From assembly GCA_963817855.1 (NCBI GenBank), contig CAWFQA010000001.1, positions 2,232,001 through 2,296,000 of the forward strand: a stretch of DNA of 64,000 nucleotides. The letters run 5' to 3'. The DNA is from JAKAAZ01 sp963817855. Lineage in GTDB: Bacteria > Acidobacteriota > Terriglobia > Terriglobales > Acidobacteriaceae. The position numbers were made by a program, and so were the translations under genes. Each line of letters opens with the position of its first letter. The stretch's first letter is position 1. The notes beneath the pieces were generated by a model. The model was not told where the DNA came from. It did not search any database and saw only the letters and a program-made list of their open reading frames with translations. Shown here in pieces: positions 35,533-43,375 of the stretch.

Positions 35533-36282
35533 ATGTCCGGCCATTCCAAATGGGCCACTATCAAGCATAAGAAGGGCGCGACCGACGCCAAACGCGGCAA
35601 GATTTTCACGCGCCTGATCAAGGAAATTACCATGGCTGCCCGCGCCGGCGGCGGAGATCCCGACGGCAATCCGCGGCTGCGTGGCGCCATTGCCGCTGCC
35701 AAAGCGGAAAACATGCCACAGGACAATATCAAGCGTGCCATTCAGCGCGGCACCGGCGAGCTGGAAGGTGCGGCCTACGAGGAAATCACGTTCGAGGGCT
35801 ATGGTCCCGGCGGCGTTGCCGTCATCGTAGAAGCGACAACCGATAATCGCAACCGTACTGTCAGCGAAATTCGACATGGATTTTCAAAGAACGGTGGCAA
35901 CCTGGGTGAGTCGAATTCTGTGTCCTGGATGTTTTCGAAGAAGGGTCTGATCTCCGTTGCCAAGTCGGCAGCGGGCGAAGACAAATTGATGGACCTGGTG
36001 CTGGAAGCCGGCGGCGACGATATTCGCGATGAAGGCAATTCATGGGAAATTATCACCGAGCCGGGTGCTTTCGAAGCCGTTCTGGCAGCGGTAAAAGGCG
36101 CGAATATCGAAACGCAGATGGCGGAAGTCACGATGTTGGCCTCCACATACACCAAGCTGGAAGGCACGGCGGCGGCGCAGATGATTCGCCTGCTGGAGGC
36201 TTTGGAAGATCAGGATGATGTGCAGAATGTGTATTCCAACTTCGACATCGACGCCAAGCAGATGGAAGAAGTCGCAGGCTGA
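35533..36282 (+). CDS. yebC: YebC/PmpR-family transcriptional regulator
   Basis: A conserved cytoplasmic protein of 249 aa, the usual length, implicated in gene regulation and translation of proline-rich stretches. It begins MSGHSKWATIKHKKGATDAK, followed by FTRLIKEITMAARAGGGDP and NMPQDNIKRAIQRGTGE, all diagnostic. GAGGG lies six bases upstream. Immediately upstream is an untranslated region with no visible gene. Confidence 0.95.
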   Translation: MSGHSKWATIKHKKGATDAKRGKIFTRLIKEITMAARAGGGDPDGNPRLRGAIAAAKAENMPQDNIKRAIQRGTGELEGAAYEEITFEGYGPGGVAVIVEATTDNRNRTVSEIRHGFSKNGGNLGESNSVSWMFSKKGLISVAKSAAGEDKLMDLVLEAGGDDIRDEGNSWEIITEPGAFEAVLAAVKGANIETQMAEVTMLASTYTKLEGTAAAQMIRLLEALEDQDDVQNVYSNFDIDAKQMEEVAG

Positions 36283-36371
36283 GGAAGACCTGTCCTGACA
36301 GATGTCACAGCAAATACGATTGATTCCACGGCGCTCTGCCTGGCCAATGGCTGCGGTACTTTGGAGCGCTC

Positions 36372-37091
36372 TTGAAGAAGCAGATGTTTGTGTTGGTTGG
36401 GTTTTTGGTTGGTTTGATGCCGGTCTCTCTTTCTCAGACAAGTTCCTCATCCATCGCTTCGAACGCAGGTCAGACTGCGTCGGCGTCGGCTGTATCCGGC
36501 GGCGATTTTGTTTCGCACGTGATGAAACGTGACCCGCGGGACCTCGGGATTTTTATCAACGGCGGCTTTGGGACATCGGGCGAGACCAGCGACCATTTTC
36601 TGAGCGCGGGAGTGCGGATCGGAAAAGTGCTGACTGATGTCGCCGGTCCCGGGATACTGCGCGGACAATTCGAGTATGCGATCGAATTGATGCCATATTG
36701 GCAGGCGTTCACCCCGAAAGAGACTTACACCCTGACCACTGTCGATCCTCCGCGCCAGGTAACCACCGGAGGAACCTACACCGGACTCAGCATGACTCCC
36801 GCGATTCTTCGCTGGAACCTGGTTCGGTGGAAGCGCGTAATGCCGTGGTTGCAGGGCGGCGGCGGGTTGATCTGGACGAACCACAAATTTCCGCCGAATG
36901 GATCCAAAGGGACCAGCGTGTGGAACTTTGAGCCGCAATTTGGCGTTGGCCTGCACTATTTTGTAAAGCCAAACCAAGCCATTACATTTGGTGCGAATGC
37001 GGTTCACATATCGAACGCCAGCCTGGGAGACTCCAATCCTGGCGTCAATGCAACAGTCCAATTCCAAATTGGCTACACCTGGTGGAAGTGA
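36372..37091 (+). CDS. PagL-like lipid A 3-O-deacylase, outer membrane
   Basis: An outer-membrane beta barrel that removes an acyl chain from lipid A. The 239-aa protein has a signal peptide MKKQMFVLVGFLVGLMPVSL and a barrel of alternating strands. The key match is near the C-terminus: VHISNASLGDSNPG around residues 211-224, reproducing PagL's His-x-Ser-Asn with the Asn/Gly turn (His212, Ser214). The final strand QIGYTWWK ends in the aromatic residues typical of outer membrane proteins. TTG 36372 is supported by GGAG five bases upstream and supplies the lysines of the signal peptide. Confidence 0.8.
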   Translation: MKKQMFVLVGFLVGLMPVSLSQTSSSSIASNAGQTASASAVSGGDFVSHVMKRDPRDLGIFINGGFGTSGETSDHFLSAGVRIGKVLTDVAGPGILRGQFEYAIELMPYWQAFTPKETYTLTTVDPPRQVTTGGTYTGLSMTPAILRWNLVRWKRVMPWLQGGGGLIWTNHKFPPNGSKGTSVWNFEPQFGVGLHYFVKPNQAITFGANAVHISNASLGDSNPGVNATVQFQIGYTWWK

Positions 37092-37104
37092 CAAGGGCGT
37101 TTCG

Positions 37105-38019
37105 ATGAATACGAAAGAATCCATCATCGAGTGTGTTCCAAACTTTTCTGAAGGAACCAATGTCGCCGCGGTGCGCGAAATTGTGCATGCCATGCAAGGT
37201 GACGGCGTCTCCTTGCTGGACTACTCGCTCGACCCGGACCACAATCGTTCCGTCGTCACGCTCGCGGGAGCTCCTGGGCCGGTGATGCAATCTGTTTTGC
37301 GCGGAGTAGGCAAATCGACTGAATTGATCGATATGACGGCGCAGCACGGTGTCCACCCTCGCATTGGAGCGGCGGATGTAGTTCCGCTGGTGCCGATACG
37401 CAATATCTCTTTGCCGGAGTGCGCTGCGCTGGCGCATCAATTAGGGCAGGAAATCTGGAAGCGTCACCATGTTCCGGTGTACTTCTATGAAGCGGCGGCG
37501 CTGCGCCCGGATCGGCGATTGCTGGAGAATATTCGCAATGGCCAGTTTGAAGGTCTGCGGAAAAAGGTGCTGCAGGACGCGGCCAGCCGGCCGGATGTCG
37601 GCGGCCCTTCGTTACATCCAACTGCAGGCGCGGTTGCCGTTGGGGCACGAGAACTCCTGATTGCCTGCAACGTGTTCCTGAGCAGCGGAAATGTCGGCAT
37701 CGCGCGTTCCATTGCGCGTGACATTCGCGCAGCCAGTGGCGGTCTGGCCGGACTGAAGGCCATGGGTGTGCTGGCCAGCGGAAAGGCACAGGTGTCGATG
37801 AACATTACAGACTTTCATGCGACTCCGGTGAGCAAGGTGTATCAGGCCGTGAAAGATGCCGCGGCTCAATTGGGAGCGCAACCGGAACGAGTGGAGTTGA
37901 TCGGCCTGGTCCCGGAAGCAGCCGTCGAGCCGGGCAGCGAGTGGATGGAACTGGCGACCAATTTCTCGGTCGCACGGACGCTGGAGAGTAGACTGGAAAC
38001 ACCCATGATTTGGCCATAA
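37105..38019 (+). CDS. ftcD: Glutamate formimidoyltransferase (FtcD N-terminal type)
   Basis: Transfers the formimino group from formiminoglutamate to tetrahydrofolate (EC 2.1.2.5). The 304-aa protein has ECVPNFSEGTN at the start, LDYSLDPDHNRSV, the HGVHPRIGAADVVPLVP motif with the catalytic His, and NITDFHATPV. It lacks the cyclodeaminase domain found in the animal enzyme, which would be separate in bacteria. It starts 13 bases after the PagL gene and has AAGGG upstream. The hut operon at 9.8-14.3 kb contains hutF, an alternative fate of the same substrate. Confidence 0.92.
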   Translation: MNTKESIIECVPNFSEGTNVAAVREIVHAMQGDGVSLLDYSLDPDHNRSVVTLAGAPGPVMQSVLRGVGKSTELIDMTAQHGVHPRIGAADVVPLVPIRNISLPECAALAHQLGQEIWKRHHVPVYFYEAAALRPDRRLLENIRNGQFEGLRKKVLQDAASRPDVGGPSLHPTAGAVAVGARELLIACNVFLSSGNVGIARSIARDIRAASGGLAGLKAMGVLASGKAQVSMNITDFHATPVSKVYQAVKDAAAQLGAQPERVELIGLVPEAAVEPGSEWMELATNFSVARTLESRLETPMIWP

Positions 38020-38135
38020 ATGGATTGGATGCCGGTCTGAAGGTGACTTCGGAATGCCGTGCGCGTCGAAGATGGCAGTGCTGCTATATTAGCAGGCGGC
38101 GATGGGACCGCAGCCAATTTCTTGAGGAGATGTAC

Positions 38136-39095
38136 ATGAGTCGTTGGAGAAAAGTTCTGAGTTGCAGTGTAGGGGCCATCGCCGTAGCGACGCTGACCCT
38201 GTCGGCCTCGGCATCGCAGCTGGCGACGGAGTCCCAGGCTGCCGTGCCCAACGACGTTCAGCAGCTGATCGTCGTTGATTATCAGGCGATGGAGAACTCC
38301 GATATTGCCATGAAGTTGCGCGCCAAGGTGTTGCCTCCGGAACTGAAACGCCTGCAGGATGCGTTGCAGCAGTCGGGCATGAACGTGAACCAAAGCGTGG
38401 TCCAGCTCACCTTCGCCTCCTATCGCGTGCCAGAGGATGATACGACGCGTATTGTGGGCATCGCCTCCGGCCAGTTCCCGGTACAGCAATTCACGGAGAA
38501 TTTCAAGAAGCACCACATCAAAGGCATCCGAGTGCGGAATGAGATGATTTATCCGATGGGGAATACGGGATTGAGCGTGGTGTTTTTGGATCAGACCACG
38601 ATGGTCTTCGGTTCCCTGGAAGCGATTAAGGATTCACTCGACGCACGCGATGGGATCAAGCCCAGCTTTCTGACCAATAGGGCCATGCTGAACCTGATGC
38701 CCGTGCTGCAGGATGAGGCGGTGTGGAGCGTGCTCGACCAAAAAGGCACTCAGGAAATGATGAAGTCCGTGCTGGGGCAGGCTGCGCAGGTGGCCGACTA
38801 TAGCACCGTCAAGAACAGCCTACTCGGGTCGCGCTACACCATGGACTTCAACCAGGGGGTTAAGTTCTCCTTGGATGTAGTGACGCCGGATACAGTTACG
38901 GCCGCGACGATGTCGTCTTTAATGGGCGCTGCGGCGATGATGGAGAAAATGAACGCCACTCCGACGGAGAAGCAGGCGATCGCGGCGACAAATATTACAT
39001 CCAGCGGAAACGTGCTGCAGGTGCGCTTCACCACCTCAGATGATCAGTTCGCATCGCTGCTGAACTCGCAGTTGTTTCAATCTGTCATCCACTAA
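38136..39095 (+). CDS. Secreted protein of unknown function
   Basis: A 319-aa exported protein: signal peptide to about residue 27 (AVATLTLSASA), then a soluble mature domain. Repeated elements such as IVVDYQAMENSDIAMKL and VVFLDQTTMVFGSLEAIKDSLD suggest a two-lobed alpha/beta fold, but I do not recognise it. GAGGAG lies six bases before ATG 38136; an ATG at 38130 sits inside the SD. A weak inverted repeat (AACGGCG at 39108-39114 with CGCCGTT at 39135-39141) lies between its stop and the convergent bacterioferritin gene. Confidence 0.65.
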   Translation: MSRWRKVLSCSVGAIAVATLTLSASASQLATESQAAVPNDVQQLIVVDYQAMENSDIAMKLRAKVLPPELKRLQDALQQSGMNVNQSVVQLTFASYRVPEDDTTRIVGIASGQFPVQQFTENFKKHHIKGIRVRNEMIYPMGNTGLSVVFLDQTTMVFGSLEAIKDSLDARDGIKPSFLTNRAMLNLMPVLQDEAVWSVLDQKGTQEMMKSVLGQAAQVADYSTVKNSLLGSRYTMDFNQGVKFSLDVVTPDTVTAATMSSLMGAAAMMEKMNATPTEKQAIAATNITSSGNVLQVRFTTSDDQFASLLNSQLFQSVIH

Positions 39096-39166
39096 CGCAC
39101 AGGCGAGAACGGCGGCAACGGAATTCGGCGCTGTCGCCGTTAACGCAGATTATTCTGCCCTCCTGG

Positions 39167-39643
39167 CTATTCTTCGAACTCGCCCATCTGCATGGTTAGA
39201 TAACGCTCATAGCCGAGTTCGCCAATCTGGTGAACCTGGGCCTCCAGCCAATCGACGTGATCTTCTTCATCTTTCAGCAGCTTGACGAATAAATCGCGGG
39301 AGCCGTTGTCCTTTTCCGCAACGGCCACCTGGATGGCGGCGTTGTATTGGGCTACGGCGGAGATCTCCAGCTTCAAATCGCTCTGCAGCATATCCTTCAC
39401 CGTTTTGCCGACTGTGAGATCGAGCGGCTGCATGCTGGGTGTCGCATCCAGAAAGAGAATGCGCTCCATCAGGGACTCCGCGTGTTTCATTTCGCCGATG
39501 GACTGTTTCTTAATGTAGTCGGCGAGACGATCGTAGCCCCAGTTTTCACACATCTCTGCGTGCAGGAAGTATTGGTTGATGGCGGTGAGTTCTTCCCGCA
39601 GTGCCTTGTTCAACTCTTCGATGACTTTAGGAGAGCCTTGCAT
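39167..39643 (-). CDS. bfr: Bacterioferritin
   Basis: Forms a 24-subunit iron-storage shell with haem. The 158-aa protein has the ferroxidase ligands in order: E18 (REELTAINQY), E51 and H54 (IGEMKHAES), E94 (LEISAVAQYN), E127 and H130 (DEEDHVDWLE). M52 is in position to coordinate haem. The overall helical pattern matches the family, including the LYxxC-free N-terminus. A perfect palindrome lies in its leader (see 39662-39673). Confidence 0.95.
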   Translation of the reverse strand: MQGSPKVIEELNKALREELTAINQYFLHAEMCENWGYDRLADYIKKQSIGEMKHAESLMERILFLDATPSMQPLDLTVGKTVKDMLQSDLKLEISAVAQYNAAIQVAVAEKDNGSRDLFVKLLKDEEDHVDWLEAQVHQIGELGYERYLTMQMGEFEE

Positions 39644-39661
39644 AGTGGCTGGAGTGTAACG

Positions 39662-39673
39662 CTGTAATTACAG
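39662..39673. promoter_or_regulatory. 12-bp palindrome upstream of bfr, candidate operator
   Basis: CTGTAATTACAG is a perfect palindrome 18 bases upstream of the bfr start codon. Its TGTA/TACA half sites resemble those of BlaI/CopY- or Rrf2-type regulators. No regulator gene lies next to it, so a link to iron or oxidative control is only inferred. Confidence 0.4.
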
Positions 39674-39739
39674 TCTTGCCAATATAAGAACAAAAAATCG
39701 CCTGGACGCGCAGGAGTAGAATTCGCGATATGAACAGAA

Positions 39740-40027
39740 TTAGTGGGAGCCCATAGTCTCGGCGGTGGTGGGATCGATTACAGTCTTAATTTCGGAGACG
39801 CGGTTCGCAGGAAATCCTCCACGCGCGGCGTGTTCCCGCACCATCTCCTCATTGGGCGCGATGTAAATGCAATAAATTTTGTTATCGGTGACGTAACTTT
39901 GGACCCACTGAATCTTCGGGCCCATATCCCGCAGAATCGAGCACGATTTTTCCGCGACACCTTGAAATTGCTCAGGCGACATGGAACCTGCGCCTGGGAT
40001 TTCCCGTTCGATCAGAAATTTCGGCAT
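39740..40027 (-). CDS. DUF4242 / SCO4226-like small nickel-binding protein
   Basis: A 95-aa ferredoxin-like-fold protein beginning MPKFLIEREIPGAGSMSPEQ, followed by WVQSYVTDNKIYCIYIAPNEE and EHAARGGFPAN, a pattern shared with the DUF4242 family, of which SCO4226 binds nickel. The physiological role is unknown. AGGGGGG lies six bases before ATG 40027. Confidence 0.75.
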   Translation of the reverse strand: MPKFLIEREIPGAGSMSPEQFQGVAEKSCSILRDMGPKIQWVQSYVTDNKIYCIYIAPNEEMVREHAARGGFPANRVSEIKTVIDPTTAETMGSH

Positions 40028-40170
40028 ACGACACCCCCCTTCAGGAGAGTGTAGAGCAAATCGGGTGATCGGGAGATTGCGTTCTGGTACTAGCCTACGC
40101 AGCACAGCGTTTCGGCGAAGCAAAGTTAGGGCGTTCAGCCTGAACCGATTTTCAAATAAATGATGGTGAG

Positions 40171-40247
40171 TGGTGCGCCCCGAGAGATTCGAACTCCCGG
40201 CCTTCTGGTTCGTAGCCAGACGCTCTATCCAACTGAGCTAGGGGCGC
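40171..40247 (-). tRNA. tRNA-Arg (ACG)
   Basis: The minus strand folds with acceptor stem GCGCCCC/GGGGCGC, D arm GCTC/GAGC, and anticodon stem closing the loop around ACG. CCA is encoded at 40171-40173. The surrounding gap 40028-40417 holds nothing else that I can support. Confidence 0.95.
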
Positions 40248-40417
40248 ACAAGGGTGTGGGTGCTTCGGTGAAAAGCAGCAGTTTCTAAGTTATCAGGAGG
40301 CGTGTTTCGGCGCAAATTCTTGCCTGGAACGCAGGAGGTGAGGATTGGAAACCCTGTTGAGCAGTGTGTAATGGAGCATACGCGTGCGCCCCGTTGTTCC
40401 GCTCAGAGGACAGAAGC

Positions 40418-40702
40418 TCAGGCGGGGCTGGTGTTTCCATCGGGCGTGGGGGCTGCCGGTGATGGCGGCGGGGCGCACGCGGAAATCTGTTCGGTGACGG
40501 AGAGACCGGCGCGGCGAAGCAGTTGAAAGACGACGGCGCTGCTGAGGCGAGTGGCGTCGTATTCAACCAGAACGGTTCGGTCTGTCTGGTTGAGGCGCAC
40601 GCGACGAATGCCGTAGACATCGTAGAGTTCCGCGACCGCGCGCATGGTGTCTTCCTTGGGATGCTGGCCATAGCGAAACTGGATGTCGATGTTTGTGGTC
40701 AT
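40418..40702 (-). CDS. Small HMA-like domain protein of unknown function
   Basis: A 94-aa protein with a ferredoxin-like shape resembling heavy-metal-associated (HMA) domains, but without the CxxC metal site: RYGQHPKEDTMRAVAEL, then VRLNQTDRTVLVEYDATRL and VVFQLLRRAGLSV. The last 25 residues are Pro/Ala-rich (APPPSPAAPTPDGNTSPA). The start ATG 40702 has GGAGG only one base away, which is unusually close. It lies downstream of the TlpA-like gene on the same strand, so a shared transcript is possible. Confidence 0.55.
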   Translation of the reverse strand: MTTNIDIQFRYGQHPKEDTMRAVAELYDVYGIRRVRLNQTDRTVLVEYDATRLSSAVVFQLLRRAGLSVTEQISACAPPPSPAAPTPDGNTSPA

Positions 40703-40782
40703 GCCTCCATCATAAATGGCAGCGGCCTGCTGAAGCGCGGGCGAGGCGCTGCAGGGATTGAAGGGCTTCCTGAAGACGCGCG

Positions 40783-41319
40783 TCAGTGTTTCGCGTTGAG
40801 CGTGGCAGCCAAGGTGTCGTAGATCTCCGGATCGTTCCAATCTTGCGCGCTGACATATTTGCGAACGATGTGTCCAGAGCGGTTGATCACGTAGGCTTCT
40901 GGAATTTGCTCGGTTCCGTAGCGATGCATCACATCCTGGGAAGGGTCGCGGACCGTCGGGAAATCGACGTGGTACGCAGCCAGGAAATTACGATAGGCCT
41001 GCGGGTTGTCATCGATGCTGACACCGAGAATATTCAATTGCGGCAATCGCTGGTGCAGCGCCAGCAGAGAGGGAAACTCCTCCATACAGGGCGCACAGTA
41101 ACTGGCCCAGAACGTGACCAGCACCACCTTCCCGCGATAGTGGCTGAGGCTAACGGTCTGCGCGCCGTCGTTGATGGTGAATGCCGGCGCCGTTTTGCCT
41201 AGTTCGCGCGGCAGCTGGCCGCGGTTGCATCCGGTGGCAAGCATGACGGCGCCGACCAAGAGGGAGCACAAGGCCGAACGCCCGAATTGCCTGCTTCTCG
41301 ATTTCTGCCATCTCTGCAT
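40783..41319 (-). CDS. TlpA-like thioredoxin-fold lipoprotein
   Basis: A 178-aa membrane-anchored disulphide reductase. The lipobox LATGC near residue 31 marks a lipoprotein, followed by APAFTINDGAQTVSLSHYRGK, the redox site TFWASYCAPC (CAPC), and VRDPSQDVMHRYGTEQIPEAYVINRSGHIV, all TlpA/ResA-type. It probably serves periplasmic redox or cytochrome c maturation. The longer frame to 42006 is not real. It diverges from the glycosyltransferase at 41347, only 27 bases apart, so the two promoters overlap the coding ends. Confidence 0.85.
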   Translation of the reverse strand: MQRWQKSRSRQFGRSALCSLLVGAVMLATGCNRGQLPRELGKTAPAFTINDGAQTVSLSHYRGKVVLVTFWASYCAPCMEEFPSLLALHQRLPQLNILGVSIDDNPQAYRNFLAAYHVDFPTVRDPSQDVMHRYGTEQIPEAYVINRSGHIVRKYVSAQDWNDPEIYDTLAATLNAKH

Positions 41320-41346
41320 GTCACATCTATGATACGAATTTGTTGA

Positions 41347-42423
41347 ATGGATACGAAATCGGACATGATTATTTCTCCGGAACCGGCAGAAACTGGATCG
41401 GCCGAGCTGCAGCTTTCGGTAATGATTCCGGCGCGGAATGAAGCTGGAACGATCGGGGAGTGCCTCGCCTCCTTGGTGAAGCAGAGTGAAGACGATTTTG
41501 CTCTGGGCCACGATTGGGAGCTGATTGTTGTTGACGATGCCTCCTCGGATGCGACCCACCAGATTGCGGCCGAATTTTCTGGCGTAACCGTGCTGGAAGC
41601 GCCGCCGCTGACCGAAGGTTGGACAGGCAAAACGAATGCGCTGTGGTTTGCGGCGCAGCAGGCGCGGGGAAAGTGGCTGCTGTTCACAGATGCGGATACG
41701 GTGCATGAGCCGGGCGACCTGCGGCGAGCCATCCATGAAGCCGAGCGGTATAAGGTCGCACTGCTTTCGTATTCTCCGAGGCAACTGGTGCGCGGGGTGT
41801 TGCAGCGGACGTTGACGGCGCTGATCTTTGCCGACCTGGCGCAGACCTATCCGCCGCGCCTGGTGAACCTTTCCGACTCGCGCATGGCGGGTGCAAACGG
41901 ACAGTTCATTTTGATACGGCGGAATACATATATGCGGGTCGGCGGCCACAAGGCGGTGCGCGGCTCCTTGATTGAAGACATGGAGCTGGCACGGCATACG
42001 AAGCACGCGGGGGAATCGCTGCGGCTACGGTTCGCTGCCGATGCAGCCAGCACCCGGATGTACGGTTCGCTGGTTGAGACATGCGCCGGGTGGAGAAAAA
42101 ATCTGGCGTTGCTGTTTCCCAATGCGCTGGGTCGTGGGATGTGGAAGCTAGTTCAGGCGGCATTGCTGTTTGGGTTGCCGCTTCTGGGGATCTATCTGCA
42201 CCTCATTGTGGCGCGCACCGCAGTCATCTGGGCCGTGGGCTTGTGGTGGGCGTGGCGCGCGCGGGTCCATTACGCCAACACCGCGAAAGCGCATTTCCCG
42301 GTTGCGGATGTTCTGTTGTCTCCACTGGCGTTGCCGTTATATGCGTGGCTGCTGATGGATAGTTGGATGCAGCAACACGTGCGGCATAGGGTCACCTGGA
42401 AAGGCCGCGATTACAAAGCCTGA
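41347..42423 (+). CDS. Family 2 glycosyltransferase (HpnB-like)
   Basis: A 358-aa transferase with SVMIPARNEAGTIGECLASL, the donor motif VVDDASSDATHQ, LFTDADTVHEPGD (DxD), and the acceptor motif SLIEDMELARH. C-terminal hydrophobic helices (residues about 275-300 and 310-335) suggest membrane association. This is the pattern of hopanoid-associated HpnB or CrtQ-like transferases. No hopanoid gene is in the window, so the acceptor is unknown. Confidence 0.8.
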   Translation: MDTKSDMIISPEPAETGSAELQLSVMIPARNEAGTIGECLASLVKQSEDDFALGHDWELIVVDDASSDATHQIAAEFSGVTVLEAPPLTEGWTGKTNALWFAAQQARGKWLLFTDADTVHEPGDLRRAIHEAERYKVALLSYSPRQLVRGVLQRTLTALIFADLAQTYPPRLVNLSDSRMAGANGQFILIRRNTYMRVGGHKAVRGSLIEDMELARHTKHAGESLRLRFAADAASTRMYGSLVETCAGWRKNLALLFPNALGRGMWKLVQAALLFGLPLLGIYLHLIVARTAVIWAVGLWWAWRARVHYANTAKAHFPVADVLLSPLALPLYAWLLMDSWMQQHVRHRVTWKGRDYKA

Positions 42424-42504
42424 CGCGGCGGACGGAGCAATTGGCTACCTCGCTGAAATTAATGCGTCAAGACGGCGGCTGCGTGAATCCAATATGCTAG
42501 GTTT

Positions 42505-42911
42505 ATGGTGCTTCTGACGCGCAAGGCGGAGTTTTCCGCAGCTCACTACTACTGGAACGAAGCCTGGTCGCAACAGGAGAACGAGAAGGTCTTCGGCAAA
42601 TGCGCCAATCGCAATGGGCATGGACATAACTACACGCTGGAAGTGACGGTTGCGGGCGAGATTGATCCGGTGTCGGGGTTTGTTGTCGATTTGAAAGCGC
42701 TGAAGGACGTGATCGAGCGCGAAGTGATCCAGGTGTACGATCATCGGCATTTGAATCTGGAGGTGCCGGAATTTCGCACGATGATTCCGACGACCGAAAA
42801 TATTGCGATCGCAATCTGGAAGCGGCTGGAGAAGAAGATTGCGGCGCACGCCTCCAGCGCGTGCGGGTGTACGAAATGCCGGAATTGTTTGCGGATTACT
42901 GTGGAGAGTGA
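42505..42911 (+). CDS. 6-pyruvoyl-tetrahydropterin synthase family protein 1 (PTPS/QueD), frameshifted
   Basis: Converts 7,8-dihydroneopterin triphosphate, or makes the 6-carboxy product of the queuosine route. The 135-aa product, once repaired, has zinc ligands H14, H39 and H41 in GKCANRNGHGHNYTLEV, the catalytic C33, and D79-H80 in YDHRHLNLE. The 'CANRNGHGHNY' spacing resembles the eukaryotic-type PTPS more than QueD. The frame breaks near 42851: the first reading continues past the true end to 42993. Restoring one base gives LQRVRVYEMPELFADYCGE ending TGA 42909-42911, the normal C-terminus. Stop and next start overlap (TGATG), so paralog 2 is translationally coupled. Confidence 0.85.
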
Positions 42912-43315
42912 TGAAGGCCTATTTATCTCGGCGGTATCGCATGAGCGCGTCGCATCGGCTGCACACAGAGTTGTTTTCTGCGGAGAAGAATGAAGCCGTG
43001 TATGGAAAGTGCAACAATCCGCATGGGCACGGGCATAACTATACAGTCGAAGTAATGTTGAGTGGGGAAGTGGACCCGGTGACCGGCATGGTGTGCAGCC
43101 TGGGCGATCTGGATGGATTTGTGCGGCGTGAAATTGTCGAAAGGTTTGACGAGCAGAATCTCAATATGGATAGAAGTTTTGAATCCGTTGTTCCCACGAC
43201 GGAAAATTTGTGCGTAGAGATTTACGGGATCATACGCGCGGGATTTCGAAGTGCGAAGCTGGAAAAAGTTCGCGTAGAAGAGACCAGCAACAATTCTTTT
43301 GAATATGCTGGATGA
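42911..43315 (+). CDS. 6-pyruvoyl-tetrahydropterin synthase family protein 2, catalytic His missing
   Basis: A 134-aa paralog of the preceding gene. It keeps zinc ligands H15, H40 and H42 (GKCNNPHGHGHNYTVEV) and C34, but the conserved Asp-His pair reads D80-E81 (ERFDEQNLNMD), so the catalytic histidine is replaced by glutamate. The rest, including VPTTENLCVEIY and VEETSNNSFEYAG, is family-typical. It may be a catalytically altered or partner subunit. ATG 42911 shares a base with the stop of paralog 1. folE follows 61 bases later, so the three form a pterin operon. Confidence 0.85.
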   Translation: MKAYLSRRYRMSASHRLHTELFSAEKNEAVYGKCNNPHGHGHNYTVEVMLSGEVDPVTGMVCSLGDLDGFVRREIVERFDEQNLNMDRSFESVVPTTENLCVEIYGIIRAGFRSAKLEKVRVEETSNNSFEYAG

Positions 43316-43375
43316 ACCGGCGACTGCGCGGCGAATAAACAGAATTTACGCGCAGGTGAAATGAAAGGTTGTTCG

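Noticed and set aside
42841..42993. Cys-rich zinc-finger-like tail on PTPS paralog 1
   Set aside because: The cysteines appear only in the shifted frame; a one-base correction restores a normal PTPS ending.
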